A stretch of DNA of 64,000 bases from the NCBI RefSeq assembly GCF_018812025.1, contig NC_063045.1:59114883-59178882 (forward strand), read 5' to 3'. Position numbers and translations under genes: made by a program. Source of the stretch: Megalobrama amblycephala. Lineage: Eukaryota; Chordata; Actinopteri; Cypriniformes; Xenocyprididae. Positions 11,221 through 22,525 of the stretch are shown one piece after another. The notes below the pieces were generated by a model, which saw only the letters and a program-made list of their open reading frames with translations, was not told the origin of the DNA and made no database searches. Numbering within the stretch: the stretch's first letter is position 1; every line of letters begins with the position of its first letter.

Positions 11221-12608
11221 TTTTTTATTTTCAATCTTTTAGGGATGTATTGTGTGTGTGAGAGAGAAAGTCTGGTGGTCACTTCAATGATATAAATAAT
11301 TTAATGAATAATGCCTGTTTTACTAATCTTTAAGCCAATAAATAAAAAGGTTTAAGGCACAGTAGCCCCAACAACCCCCATTTTTATTACTCAACAGGTG
11401 AGTAAGGTATTCTATTAAACAGATAAACTGCCATATCTAACAGTTCATTGTAAAGCTTTATCTATTGTGAAGGGTCATTTCATTATGGTTGCTGTAGTGC
11501 TGTAAGATCAGTGTCTATTAAAGTCTATAGCTACAGTAATGTCTTCAGCTAGTCAGCTTGAAATCCTTTGCATCTAAACTGGTTATTTCTCTCAAGCCTA
11601 GAATGTTTAACCCTCAACTAATGAAACCTTATTATAATATGTTTCCCTGCTAGAATATTTTCAACAGCAATCAAAGCGTTCACACTTAACATGAGCAGAC
11701 AATAATGACACGGGATACAAGGCTTATTTTTATTTCTAAAAAACGTTAATTCACACCACAGAGCGCATTAAATCAATGTCAAACCATTTCACAGTTTACG
11801 TCAGATGTGTTTACAGACGTTTGGCTTCCCCTTCAATTTAATTACAGTTCAGTTTTTATGGACACAGAGTCTAAAGACAATGAACAATGATGATAAAACA
11901 CTCAGGATCCAAGTTTTCATAATAAAATGTGGTCCAGTTTTTAACAAACAGTTGACTAAATAGAAGCAAGATAAGCCTTTTTAGATCACATGTTCTCAGC
12001 TCACCACATCATATGTATTTGTCATTCATGCAGTTTCACATTCAGTGGTTTTATATGGACTATTTTGGCACATTACTTTTGCAGATGTTTTATTCTATAT
12101 TTCACACAAACGTGTTCTTGACGCTTTACATGAAGCCGAACCACTGAATGATCCGCGTCACACTGCGAATGACCTTCAAAATAACACACAGCTCTCAAAC
12201 ACACCAACTACTTTGGTAAAAAAGGTCACTTTTGTTAATAAAGGCAGTTGAAACCCAATCAACAAACAAGTGAGTAGTAGTCAAGACATTTTCATCAAGA
12301 TATGAACTTCTTCATATCGCAGTCAAACACAACACTAAATCGAAATAAATATGATTAAAAATAAATACACATACAAGTTGGCACATAAAACTGAATTAGT
12401 CTTCGCACTGGTAAACCTCGACTATAAAACCTTCCCATTACTAAGTACAGATTTAGATTGGCACAGTGCTTTCTAACTAGACATAACCAATCATCAGTGC
12501 GGTTTACTTCATGAAGAGGTACTAATGTTAGCATCATGGAAAGTTACTTGATTGTCTTCTGACCAGTTGTTGGGTATGAACTTATATTATGAAAATAAAA
12601 GCAGAATT

Positions 12609-12936
12609 AGGGCTGGTCGATATATATTGAATATTAGTGATATTATCACAATAATTGAGTAATCAATATAAAAAATAAAAAAAATACTGAATATTGTGAA
12701 TATCGAATATTGTTAAAAATTAAGATTAATAAAAAGTAATAAGTGGCCACTTGGTCTAAATTTTGAATGTGCTTTGAAGAACTGTAGCTGTTTTATCCAA
12801 CGCATGTTGCTGTTGTTTTTTAATTGGGGCAAAAGATAATCACCATTTTGAGTTTTTCTTTAGCAAATGACAAAATATTGAGATATATATTGATATTGAG
12901 AATATTGTGATTTTTAGGGATTATCGCCCAGCTCTA
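12609..12936. mobile_element. hAT-like inverted-repeat remnant
   Basis: Starts TAGGGCTGGTCGATATAT and ends GATTATCGCCCAGCTCTA, imperfect inverted termini of the TAGGGCTGG type seen in fish hAT-derived short elements. Flanking 8-mers share only their first bases, so the target duplication has decayed or the ends are misplaced. No coding capacity. Confidence 0.55.
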
Positions 12937-13080
12937 AGCGTCAGGTTCAAATGTCCAGACAGAGTCAATCATTAACACACATTCTGCTTATTCAAACAAA
13001 AACGACACTTTCTGATCTTTATTTCTGATCTCAACGTTAGTGGATGTTTGTTCTCTATACAGGGCTGTGGATTAGTCAGA

Positions 13081-14520
13081 CAACACTCCTGCATAATATA
13101 AAATAAAATAAAACACAATTTATTTCAATAATACATTGAAACAAAAAATTCCCCTTATTTATTATTACCTTTCAAAAATAAAATTAAATAAAAAATAAGA
13201 TCCCTTAAAATTAAGGGTGTTACGATACTCTTAGCTCATGAGAATGAGATGATTTTAACACTATTTTTAAGAAGACTTCAATGACGAAATATACGACTGG
13301 AAAATTAGTGTTTTATTCGACTGAAAGTCACAATGCAAAACAATGCAGGTGCATTTTGAAATGTTAAAGCTTCACGATTCTGGAATAAATTGAGAATCAC
13401 GACTCTGATTCACGACTCACGACTCTGAATCACGATTCTGAACAGACAACTGAACAAAATAACGTACTTACTAGAGGTTCTGACAAAATGTTAATTGCTG
13501 CAGTCTATTTAAAATGTTTAACTAATCAGAATTATAAAAAAAAAAAATGGGTGGAATGAATGATTCAATGACTCACTGATTTCATTACTGGATGAATCAG
13601 CATTTTTGAACGAATCTCTGGAATGAATGATTCAATGACAAATACATTTTTTACCAATGTAATTGTTACAATCGTTATTTGAAGCGCCACATTACTTTTC
13701 CTCTATTTTGATCACTACCATAGACATCAGTGTTTATATCCGAACTATAAACCTTTATCCCAGAATTTCTGTGATAATTTGAATTATTTTAAGACAGAAA
13801 TAACGAAACTGTGTGGTTGAAAGTTGACACAAACTCAATTCCGTCATGCTGATATCTAGCTTTTCACCTCGACGAGAAATATCGTCAAGTTTTAATATTG
13901 TGAGACCTCGTCAAAACCCTATTTAAAATAGAATTACCTTTCAATAATAAAATAAAATTAAGAAAATATAAATTAAAATAAAAATGAAATAAAAAATAAA
14001 ATCCCCTTATTTATCATTAACTTTCAAAAATAAAATAAAACTGCATAAAAGAAAAGAAAAAAGAAATACATTTCTTCATTTTATTTTGAAAGGAAATCAT
14101 ATTTATTAAAGTAGAATTCGGTCATCATTTTCTCGCACTCCAATTCTACAGTTTATTTACAATTTATTTCTTCTATGAAACAATTCAATAATAAAATAAC
14201 ACAAAATAAAATACCCTTAAATATTATTACCTTTCAGGGATTTTATTTTTTCATTTCATTATTTTATTTTAGATTTTCTAAATTTTTTAGTTTATTTTGT
14301 GATATATTTTATTTAAGAAATTTATTAATATTTAAGGAGATTTTGTTTTCCATTTCATTAATTTTTATTTTATTTTAAATATTTTAAATATATTTAATTG
14401 TTTATTTATTTTTTTTTAAATACCATTTTTCCAAAAAATAAAATAAAATAAAATCCCCTTAAAAATTACCACCTTTCAAAAATAGAATAAAATAAAAGGA
14501 AATAATATGGGAGAAATATT
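13081..14520. repeat. degenerate AAAATAAAAT / CCCCTTA repeat zone
   Basis: The phrase ATAAAATCCCCTTA followed by ATTACCTTTCAAAAATAAAAT recurs, with variation, near 13150, 13935, 14000, 14205 and 14450, in both simple and interrupted forms. It looks like an old amplified repeat and has no coding content. Confidence 0.55.
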
Positions 14521-14746
14521 TTGAAATAGTATATTTACGTAGAACTCTGTCATCATTTACTCACACTTCAGCAGAACATTTAAGGTGAGTGTCCGGTGTC
14601 TCAAACACATCCATGTCATCAGATTCATGACAGATACGCGACTATTCATGGGGTGACGTTAACCAGGCCGTGGAGACACTTAACCGTACATGTTGAGAAA
14701 CAGCATCGGGATTGAAACTGCGAATACAGCGGTGGTGTTTGTGTGG

Positions 14747-17700
14747 TCACTCCTCCAGCGCCTGCAGGAAATCCGCCACGGACTCCACCACGTAATCGGG
14801 CACACAGTCCTTCTGCTCCGGTGCCTCGCTGTCTCTGTATCTGTGTGCCTCCTCCAGCGTGGAGACGCCCGTGAGCGTGAGGACGGTGGAAAGCCCACAG
14901 TTGCTGCCGAACAGAATGTCCGTCTCCAAGCGGTCGCCGATCATCAGTGAGCGCGCCGGATCCAGGTCAAACTGACTAGCGATGCATTCATACATGAAGC
15001 GGCTGGGCTTCCCGATGACCGTGGCCTTCCTGCTGCTGGCCGTTTCCAGAGCGGCCGTGAGACTCCCAGAACCTGTCCAAGAGAGTTCACACATCATTCA
15101 CTGACCTGCTGGGTATTGTAGATCACTGAATGACCACCACAATGTGTTTCCATGACCTTCTCTAGAGTCACTGAACCCCAAACAACAGGTCTGTTCATGC
15201 TCAGTAACATTTCAGGGAGGCTTGCGCTTAAAATCATTTTAGATGTTTGTTCCATCACATTTCACTCCACAATCAAAAGAAAAAAAAAATGAGGAAAGTT
15301 ATTTTCATGTTTCCTCACTTTCTGACCAATACATTTCCCTGGTCTTTATTATTTTTCATATTTTTAAGGTTTTCCAGAACCGTGAGAACCCAATATTTTG
15401 CTTGAAGAGATCATTTGTATTTGCAGTGTGTAATCACAATTAAGCTTTAATTTATGCAGATTTTATAAAATGTATTATTTATTTATTTTTGAGACTTTTG
15501 GTGGAAAAGGTGTTTAAAATCTTAGTCCTAAATAGACTATTCTCTTAAATATAATTGTTTCTACTTTTTTGCGATTATAGTTTCCATGGTTTTTATTTCT
15601 AATAACAAATGTAGTGCTTCAGTATGGATGCTTGTTTCCGCCACTAAATAAAAAAATAAAAGGTAATTGTGACGACTTCTCACAATTCAGACTTTTTTTC
15701 TTGCAATTGCGAGATTTAAATGTACAATTTGCGAGTTATAAAGTCAGAATTGCGAGATATAAAGTCAGAATTGTGAGTTATAAAGTCAGAATTGTGAGTT
15801 TTAAAGTCATAATTGTGAGTTATAAAGTCAAAATTATGAGTTTTAAAGTCATAATTGTGAGTTATAAAGTCAAAATTGTGAGTTTTAAAGTCATAATTGT
15901 GAGTTATAAAGTCAGAATTGCGAGATATAAAGTCAGAATTGCGAGATATAAAGTCAGAATTGCAAGATTTAAAGTCAGAATTGTGAGTTATAAAGTCAGA
16001 ATTGTGAAAGTCAGAATTGTGAGTTTTAAAGTCATAATTGTGAGTTATAAAGTCAAAATTGTGAGTTTTAAAGTCATAATTGTGAGTTATAAAGTCAAAA
16101 TTGTGAGTTTTAAAGTCATAATTGTGAGTTATAAAGTCGAATTGCGAGATATAAGTCAGTCAGAATCAGAATGCGAGATATAAAGTCAGAATTGCGAGTT
16201 TTAAAGTCAGAATTGTGTGATATAAAGTCAGAATTGCAAGATTTAAAGTCAGAATTGCGAGATATAAAGTCAGAATTGCGAGTTTTAAAGTCAGAATTGT
16301 GATATAAAGTTTTAGTTTTAAGAATTGTGAGTTATAAAGTCAGAATTGTGAGTTTTAAAGTCATAATTGTGAGTTTTAAAGTCAGAATTGCGAGTTTTAA
16401 AGTCAGAATTGCGAGATATAAAGTCAGAATTGCGTGTTTTAAAGTCAGAATTGCGAGATATAAAGTCAGAATTGCAAGATTTAAAGTCAGAATTGCGAGT
16501 TTTAAAGTCAGAATTGCGAGTTTTAAAGTCAGAATTGCGTGATATAAAGTCAGAATTGCGAGTTTTAAAGTCAGAATTGCGAGTTTTAAAGTCAGAATTG
16601 CGAGTGTGATATAAAGTCAGAATTGCGAGTTATAAAGTCAGAATTGTGAGTTATAAAGTCAGAATTGTGTGATATAAAGTCATAATTGTGTGATATAAAG
16701 TCAGAATTGCGAGTTTTAAAGTCAGAATTGCGAGTTTTAAAGTCAGAATTGCGAGATATAAAGTGATATAAAGTCAGAATTGTGAGTTTTAAAGTCGAGT
16801 TATAAAGTCAGAATTGCGAGTTATAAAGTCAGAATTGTGAGTTTTAAAGTCAGAATTGCGAGTTTTAAAGTCAGAATTGCGTGATATAAAGTCAGAATTG
16901 CGAGATATAAAGTCAGAATTGCGAGTTTTAAAGTCAGAATTGTGTGATATAAAGTCAGAATTGTGAGTTTTAAAGTCAGAAATGCGAGTTATAAAGTCAG
17001 AATTGCGAGTTATAAAGTCAGAATTGCGAGTTTTAAAGTCAGAATTGCGAATGATATAAAGTCAGAATTGCGAGATATAAAGTCAGAATTGTGAGATATA
17101 AAGTCAGAATTGTGAGTTTTAAAGTCAGAATTGCGAGTTTTAAAGTCAGAATTGCGTGATAAAGTCAGAATTGCGAGATATAAAGTCAGATATAAAGTCA
17201 GAATTGTGAGTTTGTGATTTTAAAGTCAGAATTGCGAGATATAAAGTCAGAATTGCGAGATATAAAGTCAGAATTGTGAGTTATAAAGTCAGAATTGTGA
17301 GTTTTAAAGTCAGAATTGTGTGATATAAAGTCATAATTGTGCGATATAAAGTCAGAATTGTGTGATATAAAGTCAGAATTGCGAGTTTTAAAGTCAGAAT
17401 TGCGAGTTTTAAAGTCAGAATTGCGAGATATAAAGTCAGAATTGCGAGTTATAAAGTCAGAATTGTGTGATATAAAGTCAGAATTGCGAGTTATAAAGTC
17501 AGAATTGTGTGATAAAGTCATAATTGTGAGTTATAAAGTCAGAATTGCGAGTTATAAAGTCAGAATTGTGAGTTTTAAAGTCAGAATTGCGAGATATAAA
17601 GTCAGAATTGTGTGATATAAAGTCAGAATTGTGAGTTTTAAAGTCAGAATTGCGAGATATAAAGTCAGAATTGTGTGATATAAAGTCAGAATTGCGAGAT

Positions 17701-20700
17701 ATAAAGTCAGAATTGCGAGATATAAAGTCAGAATTGTGAGTTTTAAAGTCAGAATTGTGAGATATAAAGTCAGAATTGCGAGATATAAAGTCAGAATTGC
17801 GAGATATAAAGTCAGAATTGTGAGTTTTAAAGTCATAATTGTGAGATATAAAGTCAGAATTGTGTGATATAAAGTCAGAATTGCGAGTTTTAAAGTCAGA
17901 ATTGCAGGTTTTAAAGTCAGAATTGCGAGATATAAAGTCAGAATTGTGAGTTATAAAGTCAGAATTGTGTGATATAAAGTCAGAATTGCGAGTTATAAAG
18001 TCATAATTGTGAGTTATAAAGTCAGAATTGTGTGATATAAAGTCATAATTGTGAGTTATAAAGTCAGAATTGTGTGATATAAAGTCATAATTGTGAGATA
18101 TAAAGTCAGAATTGCGAGTTATAAAGTCAGAATTGCGAGTTATAAAGTCAGAATTGTGAGTTTTAAAGTCAGAATTGCCAGATATAAAGTCAGAATTGAG
18201 CATTGTAGTCAGAATTTTTTTCTCACAATTTTGACTTTATAACAAACTTGCAATTGCATGTTATGATCTCCAATTGTGAGGGAAAAAGACTGAAATTTTC
18301 TCAGAATTGCAAGTTTATATCTCAAAGTTCTGACTTTATAACTCTGAATTGAGAGATACTAAACTTGCAATTGCAAGAAAAAAAAGTTACCTTTTTTATT
18401 TTTTATTTCAAACTTACTTCCATACTTCAGAATGGAACATAAGTGGAAAATTTTCTATTGAGTATAGAAATTTCTATGATTTCCCCATATTTCTGCGATT
18501 TTCCAGGAGTGGGAATCCAGTATTTTGTTTGACGAAATGATTTGCATTGTGTATTTTAATGACAATTAAGTACACTTATAAAGAAACAAAACAGTCAGAA
18601 TTGTGAGATATAAAGTCAGAATTGAGGATATAAAGTCTTTTTTTTTTTCTCAGAATTTTGAGTTTATATCACAATTTTGACTTTATGACAAACTTGCAAT
18701 TGCATATTATAATCTCCAATTGTGAGGGTAAAAGACTGACGTTTTTCTCAGAATTGCAAGTTTATATCTCACAATTCTGACATTAAATATATGAACTGTG
18801 AGAGATATTAAACTCGCAATTGCAAGTTACCTAAGCACATTTACAAAACTCTAATTGTTGTCATTTTAAAAATGCTTTTAATTTAGGGATGCACCGATAT
18901 AAAAATTTTGGCCGATAACCAATAATTCTATATATTTGAATGTCGATAACCGATATATTGTTATATATCGGTTATCGATATATAACAATAACCGATTAAG
19001 GTTATTGGTTAATTGTTACTAATTGTTATATACTTGCACTAGCATATTGTATATGACAATTTAGTTCAAACTTTGACCTGTGGAGGGCAGAAATACACTT
19101 AGCAGTGTCTACACTGCCAGAATTCTAATAGAGAAGAAGAAGAGAGCTAGTTCAAGATGAGCATTTATGGTTAAAACGTATATAATTTATTTTTATTTTT
19201 TTTTAAAGAAAAAGAGCAATGGTTTCGCTAGATAAGACCCTTATTTCCTCATCTGGGATCGTGTAGAGCTCTTTGAAGCTGCAATGAAACTGTAATTTTA
19301 ACCTTCAACCGTTTGGGGTCCATTGAAGAAAAATACTGGAATGTTTTCATCAAAAACCTTCATTTCTTTTTGACTGAAGAAAGAAAGACATGAACATCTT
19401 GGATGACATGGGGGTGAGTAAATGATCAGGAAATTTTATTTTGAAAGTGAACTAATCCTTTAGGTGCATTTTCAGTTTTTAAGTGATTTTCAATCATATT
19501 TCAAGCAATTCAAAACCATCATGGCGAACAGTTTCTTATCTGAAGGAAATGATCCATTATTTATCAGCTTTAATATATCAGCCAAGTTTTCTTATCATGC
19601 CGAAAACTATAACATTAAAAATGAACATATATCAGCCGGGACCGATATTGTGCATCCCTACTTTAATTTATGCTATTTTTAAAGGATTAGTTCACACAAA
19701 AATGAAAATTCTGACATTACTCACCCTCATGTCGTTCCACACCCGTAAAACCTTCGTTAATCTTCGGAACACAAATTAAGATATTTTTGATGAAATCCGA
19801 CGGCTCAGTGAGGCCTGCATAGCCAGCAATGACATTTCCTCTCTCAAGATCCATTAATGTACTAAAAACATATTTAAATCAGTTCATGTGAGTACAGTGG
19901 TTCAATATTAATATTATAAAACGACGAGAATATTTTTGGTGTGCCAAAAAAACAAAATAACAACTTATATAGTGATGGCCGATTTCAAAACACTGCTTCA
20001 GGAAGCTTCGGAGCGTTATGAATCAGCGTGTCGAATCAGCGGTTTGGAGCCAAAGTCACGTGATTTCAGTAGTTTGGCGGTTTGACACGCGATCCGAATC
20101 ATGATTCGACACAAAAGATTCATAACGCTCCGAAGCTTAATGAAGCAGTGTTTTGAAATCGGCCATCACTAAATAAGTCGTTATTTTGTTTTTTTGCGCA
20201 CCAAAAATATTCTTGTGGTTTTATAATATTAATATGAACCACTGTACTCACATGAACTGATTTAAATATGTTTTTAGTACATTAATGGATCTTGGGAGAG
20301 GAAATGTCATTGCTGGCTATGCTCACTGAGCCATCGGATTTCAACAAAAATATCTTAATTTGTGTTCCGAAGATTAACAAAAGTCTTACGGGTGTGGAAC
20401 GGCATGAGGGGGGAGTAATTAATGACAAAATTTTCATTTTTGGGTGAACTAACCCTTTAAGTTTACAAAAATCACTGCATAACATTAATGAGATTTTGCA
20501 TTACTTATTTGCATCACAGCAATGAGAGTTTGGTGGGAAAACTGTTGAACTCATGAAATTAATGGTACAATACAGAAAAATCTTACTAGTCCTAAAACAG
20601 GCTTTATTTTCTACGTCTGATTTGATTCATTTTTGTAAAGCTTCACATGATCTGCACTGAACATCACAAATTATCCCTCATCAATGCATTACTGAATCAG

Positions 20701-21319
20701 CCTCACCCGGGGTGATCCTGCCTCCTCTCAGCGGGTGCCAGGGATCCGGATCGGTGGCCAAGAACAGGCACTCAGAGTTCCTCAGGTAGCAGCAGGCTTT
20801 GGCCAGCTTCATGAAGGTGAAGTTCTCGTCATATCCCACCAGCACAGCCTTCACATCCGGATCCAGAGGGCAGTTGTAGATGCTGGTGCCCGGCTCCCGG
20901 TCGGCGGCACTATCCTCCTCCACCACGGGCACCCCGGCGTCCTGCAGCTCCTTCATCACCCCGCCGCAGCCGATCACATACACCTTCCCCTGCAGCCGGG
21001 CCACATCGCGCAGGTACGCGGCGGAGCAGTACGCCGAGCTGAAGATCTCCTCCTCCGCCACATCGGTGAAGCCCAGGCGGCAGAACTTCTGCACGTAGTT
21101 CTCCCGCGGCCTGGTGCAGTTGTTGGTGACGAAGAACACCCGTTTGCCCCGCTGCTTGAGCAGACTGACCACCTCCGGAGCCCCGGTCACGGCCGTTTCG
21201 CCGTTCCAGATGACGCCGTCGCAGTCGAACAGCACGTTGTGCTTCGCGTCCAGCAGGTCCCGGATCTGAGCGCCACGGAGCGTCACGCAGCCCCTGGAGC
21301 TGCTCACCGTGCCTGCCAT
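14747..21319 (-). CDS. pdxp: pyridoxal phosphate phosphatase (chronophin), complete, 2 exons
   Basis: HAD-superfamily phosphatase that removes phosphate from pyridoxal 5'-phosphate in the cytosol; mammalian chronophin also dephosphorylates cofilin. Exon 1 is 20707-21319 and exon 2 is 14747-15072 on the minus strand, joined in phase 1 (G|GT) by a GT-AG intron, giving 312 residues. Motif I is FDCDGVIWNG with Asp32 and Asp34; motif II is FVTNN around Thr65; the motif III lysine is in IGKPS (about 226); motif IV is MIGDRLETD (Asp251, Asp256). DPDPWHPL (His195) matches the substrate-specificity loop of PDXP rather than that of the paralogue PGP, which lacks this His, and the two-exon structure also fits pdxp. 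Exon 1 is much richer in GC and CpG than its surroundings. The start chosen is the first Met in frame with the homologous N-terminus. The 5.6-kb intron is almost all repeats. Confidence 0.93.
15617..18430. mobile_element. inverted-repeat element carrying the 21-bp array
   Basis: The left end (CTTCAGTATGGATGCTTGTT, then AATAAAAAAATAAAAGGTAA) is matched in inverse at the right end (GTTACCTTTTTTATTTTTTA, then TCCATACTTCAG). Inner parts near 15700 and 18300 are also inverted (TTGCAATTGCGAG against its complement). The 21-bp minisatellite lies between the arms, so the array appears to have grown inside a foldback transposon in the pdxp intron. No transposase is visible and no clear target duplication was found. 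Confidence 0.65.
15720..18200. repeat. 21-bp minisatellite in the pdxp intron
   Basis: More than 110 units of about 21 bp, core ATAAAGTCAGAATTGCGAG, with variants at a few positions (ATATAAAG or TTTTAAAG; GCGAG, GTGAG or GTGTGAT). Because 21 is a multiple of three, most frames stay open and yield seven-residue peptide repeats such as NSDFISR on the minus strand and YKVRIAS on the plus strand. These are by-products of the unit length: the frames begin and end inside the array and are broken by short indels. Confidence 0.95.
18440..18838. repeat. second partial copy of the array flanks
   Basis: 18450-18580 resembles 15330-15450 (both contain TTTTCCAG, then GAANCCANTATTTTG). 18590-18838 resembles the right end of the 21-bp array and its inverted arm at 18180-18390 (GCAATTGCAT, then CTCCAATTGTGAGGG). 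The region therefore contains a second, truncated copy of the same element directly after the first. Confidence 0.6.
18884..19660. mobile_element. hAT-like element with near-perfect 8-bp target duplication
   Basis: Starts TAGGGATGCACCGATAT and ends ACCGATATTGTGCATCCCTA, inverted termini. Flanking octamers are TTTTAATT and CTTTAATT (7 of 8 identical). Repeated CGATAACCGATATA segments near both ends are typical of these short elements. It contains a truncated foldback element at about 19140-19463 and encodes nothing. Confidence 0.75.
19140..19463. mobile_element. half copy of the 31.5-kb foldback element
   Basis: The sequence from GAGCATTTATGGTTAAAA through AGAGCTCTTTGAAGCTGCA to GAACTAATCCTTTA matches the right arm of the complete foldback element at 31546-32389. 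The left arm is missing. It lies inside the hAT-like element, giving a relative order of insertion. Confidence 0.6.
19679..20460. mobile_element. long foldback element bounded by TTAA (copy 2)
   Basis: From TTAAAGGATTAGTTCAC to GGTGAACTAACCCTTTAA, 782 bp. The left and right halves are long inverted repeats: GTACTAAAAACATATTTAAA near 19858 is mirrored at about 20260, and both arms carry the CACCCTCATG and CACACCCGTAA blocks or their complements. It is non-coding and lies in the pdxp intron. Confidence 0.85.
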
Positions 21320-21560
21320 TCTGCTGGCTTGAGATCCTATGATGGAAAGAGTCGAACTGCGTCCTTTATTAAACGCGCTGATGATCTTGAACGCTTTAGT
21401 GAACGGTTAGTGAAATGAACGCAGAACCGAAGTGGAGCGGCTCACCAGCACGTCCATCTCTGCAGACTCATGATGACGGACCAATCGCATTCGAGTACTG
21501 CGGAAATGACACGCCCTTTCCCTATGCGTCCTCCAATCAGAAAGCGAGCAGATTATTATC
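21320..21560 (-). promoter_or_regulatory. pdxp: probable pdxp promoter region
   Basis: Sequence just upstream of the pdxp start codon. GACCAATCGC (near 21480) and CTCCAATCAG (near 21532) contain CCAAT boxes, which bind NF-Y in either orientation. No TATA box is evident and local CpG density is above the surrounding average, suggesting a housekeeping-type promoter. About 1.2 kb separates the pdxp and setd9 start codons, so a shared divergent control region is possible but unproven. Confidence 0.4.
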
Positions 21561-22525
21561 GCGACATAATGCATAGAAGAATTAGAGCACGATTATTAAT
21601 ATGAAACGATTTGTTATTTAGTCGTTATTTATAAAAAGCTGCTTTGATAAAGGTGACTTTATTTAAAGTGGGCGGAGCTTAGTGGTCCAGAGGTGATCTC
21701 TAATTGGCCAGATACGATGGGTTAAAGCAGAGCCGTTGAAAATATTTAACGGCTCTGGGTTTAACGTACATTTAAATAATTTAATCAAATTATTTAATTA
21801 TAAATAAAACATATATGTGTGTTTGATAGATTGTACAGTTTGGGCTCATAATGATAGTACATATTTAAAGGAGAAAGTATTGTTTCAGTTTTCCAAATCG
21901 AAGAAAAAAATAAAACGTACATAAATTGTTAAATATTATAAATATTTTTACCTTTAAAACGAAGAATTGGAGTTTGCCCTCTCTGACTAGTAAGATAACA
22001 CATTTGTTACAGAGAGCACTAAGCAGTGAATGACAAAGTAAATTAATGTTTAAATCTTAATATACGCGCGTATTATTATAATAAATGAACACGTGACATT
22101 TGAGTTCAAATACATTTAACATTAATTTTATTTATTTTTATAATCGCACAGGTCTCCCAAATGCTAGGTGGCGGTAATGTAGTATAGCGTGGAGAGGTCT
22201 GATTCATTTTGAGCGAATCGGTTCGTTTCATTGAACCGGTTCACAGAAGTCACGGCGTTGCATTTAATGCCTCATTTTTGAATTTAAGAAATAAACAGTT
22301 AAATACCATTGTTTATTGCCATATTCTTAAATACATCATATTGATTATGTAAATGTTGTTCATAAGAGTCGAGAAATTTGGAAGAGCTTTGCGAATCGGT
22401 TCAAATGAATCATCAAGAATTAATGATTCAAAGGAACCACTCGTTGATGAATCGGATCTCAGAAGTGCAGGAGGAACACGAGAACTTAAACTATTGCATA
22501 TGCAGCTCTGATGTAAATGATTAAT
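21561..22525. other. intergenic DNA between pdxp and setd9
   Basis: AT-rich, without recognised exons. From about 22195 to 22460 there are repeated GAATCGGTTC, GAACCGGTTC and AATGATTCAAAGGAACC phrases in both orientations, likely an interspersed repeat abutting the setd9 5' end. GGGCGGAGC at 21670 is an SP1-like GC box. Confidence 0.4.

Larger units (their letters stand above)
11221..14746 (-). other. gene-poor DNA on the 3' side of pdxp
   Basis: No exon recognised. On the minus strand this follows the pdxp stop codon, so part of it may be 3' UTR. Minus-strand AATAAA motifs occur near 13018 and 11720, but neither can be chosen from sequence alone. The stretch contains an hAT-like remnant (12609-12936) and an A/T-rich repetitive zone (13081-14520). 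Near 13380-13640 there are repeated GAATCACGACTC and GAATGATTCAATGA motifs. Confidence 0.4.

Noticed and set aside
6841..18200. Regular repeats resembling a CRISPR array
   Set aside because: Units are contiguous without unique spacers, and the genes around are spliced vertebrate genes.
17198..18203. Long minus-strand open frames with SDFISRN-type repeats
   Set aside because: They are the 21-bp minisatellite read in frame. They start and stop inside the array, exist in several frames and on both strands, and sit in the pdxp intron.
14747..21319. Calling this gene pgp (phosphoglycolate/glycerol-3-phosphate phosphatase)
   Set aside because: The DPDPWHPL loop with His195 and the two-exon structure fit pdxp better.
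20735..21418. Plus-strand 227-codon frame opposite pdxp exon 1
   Set aside because: Shadow of the GC-rich pdxp exon; the minus strand encodes the complete HAD motifs.
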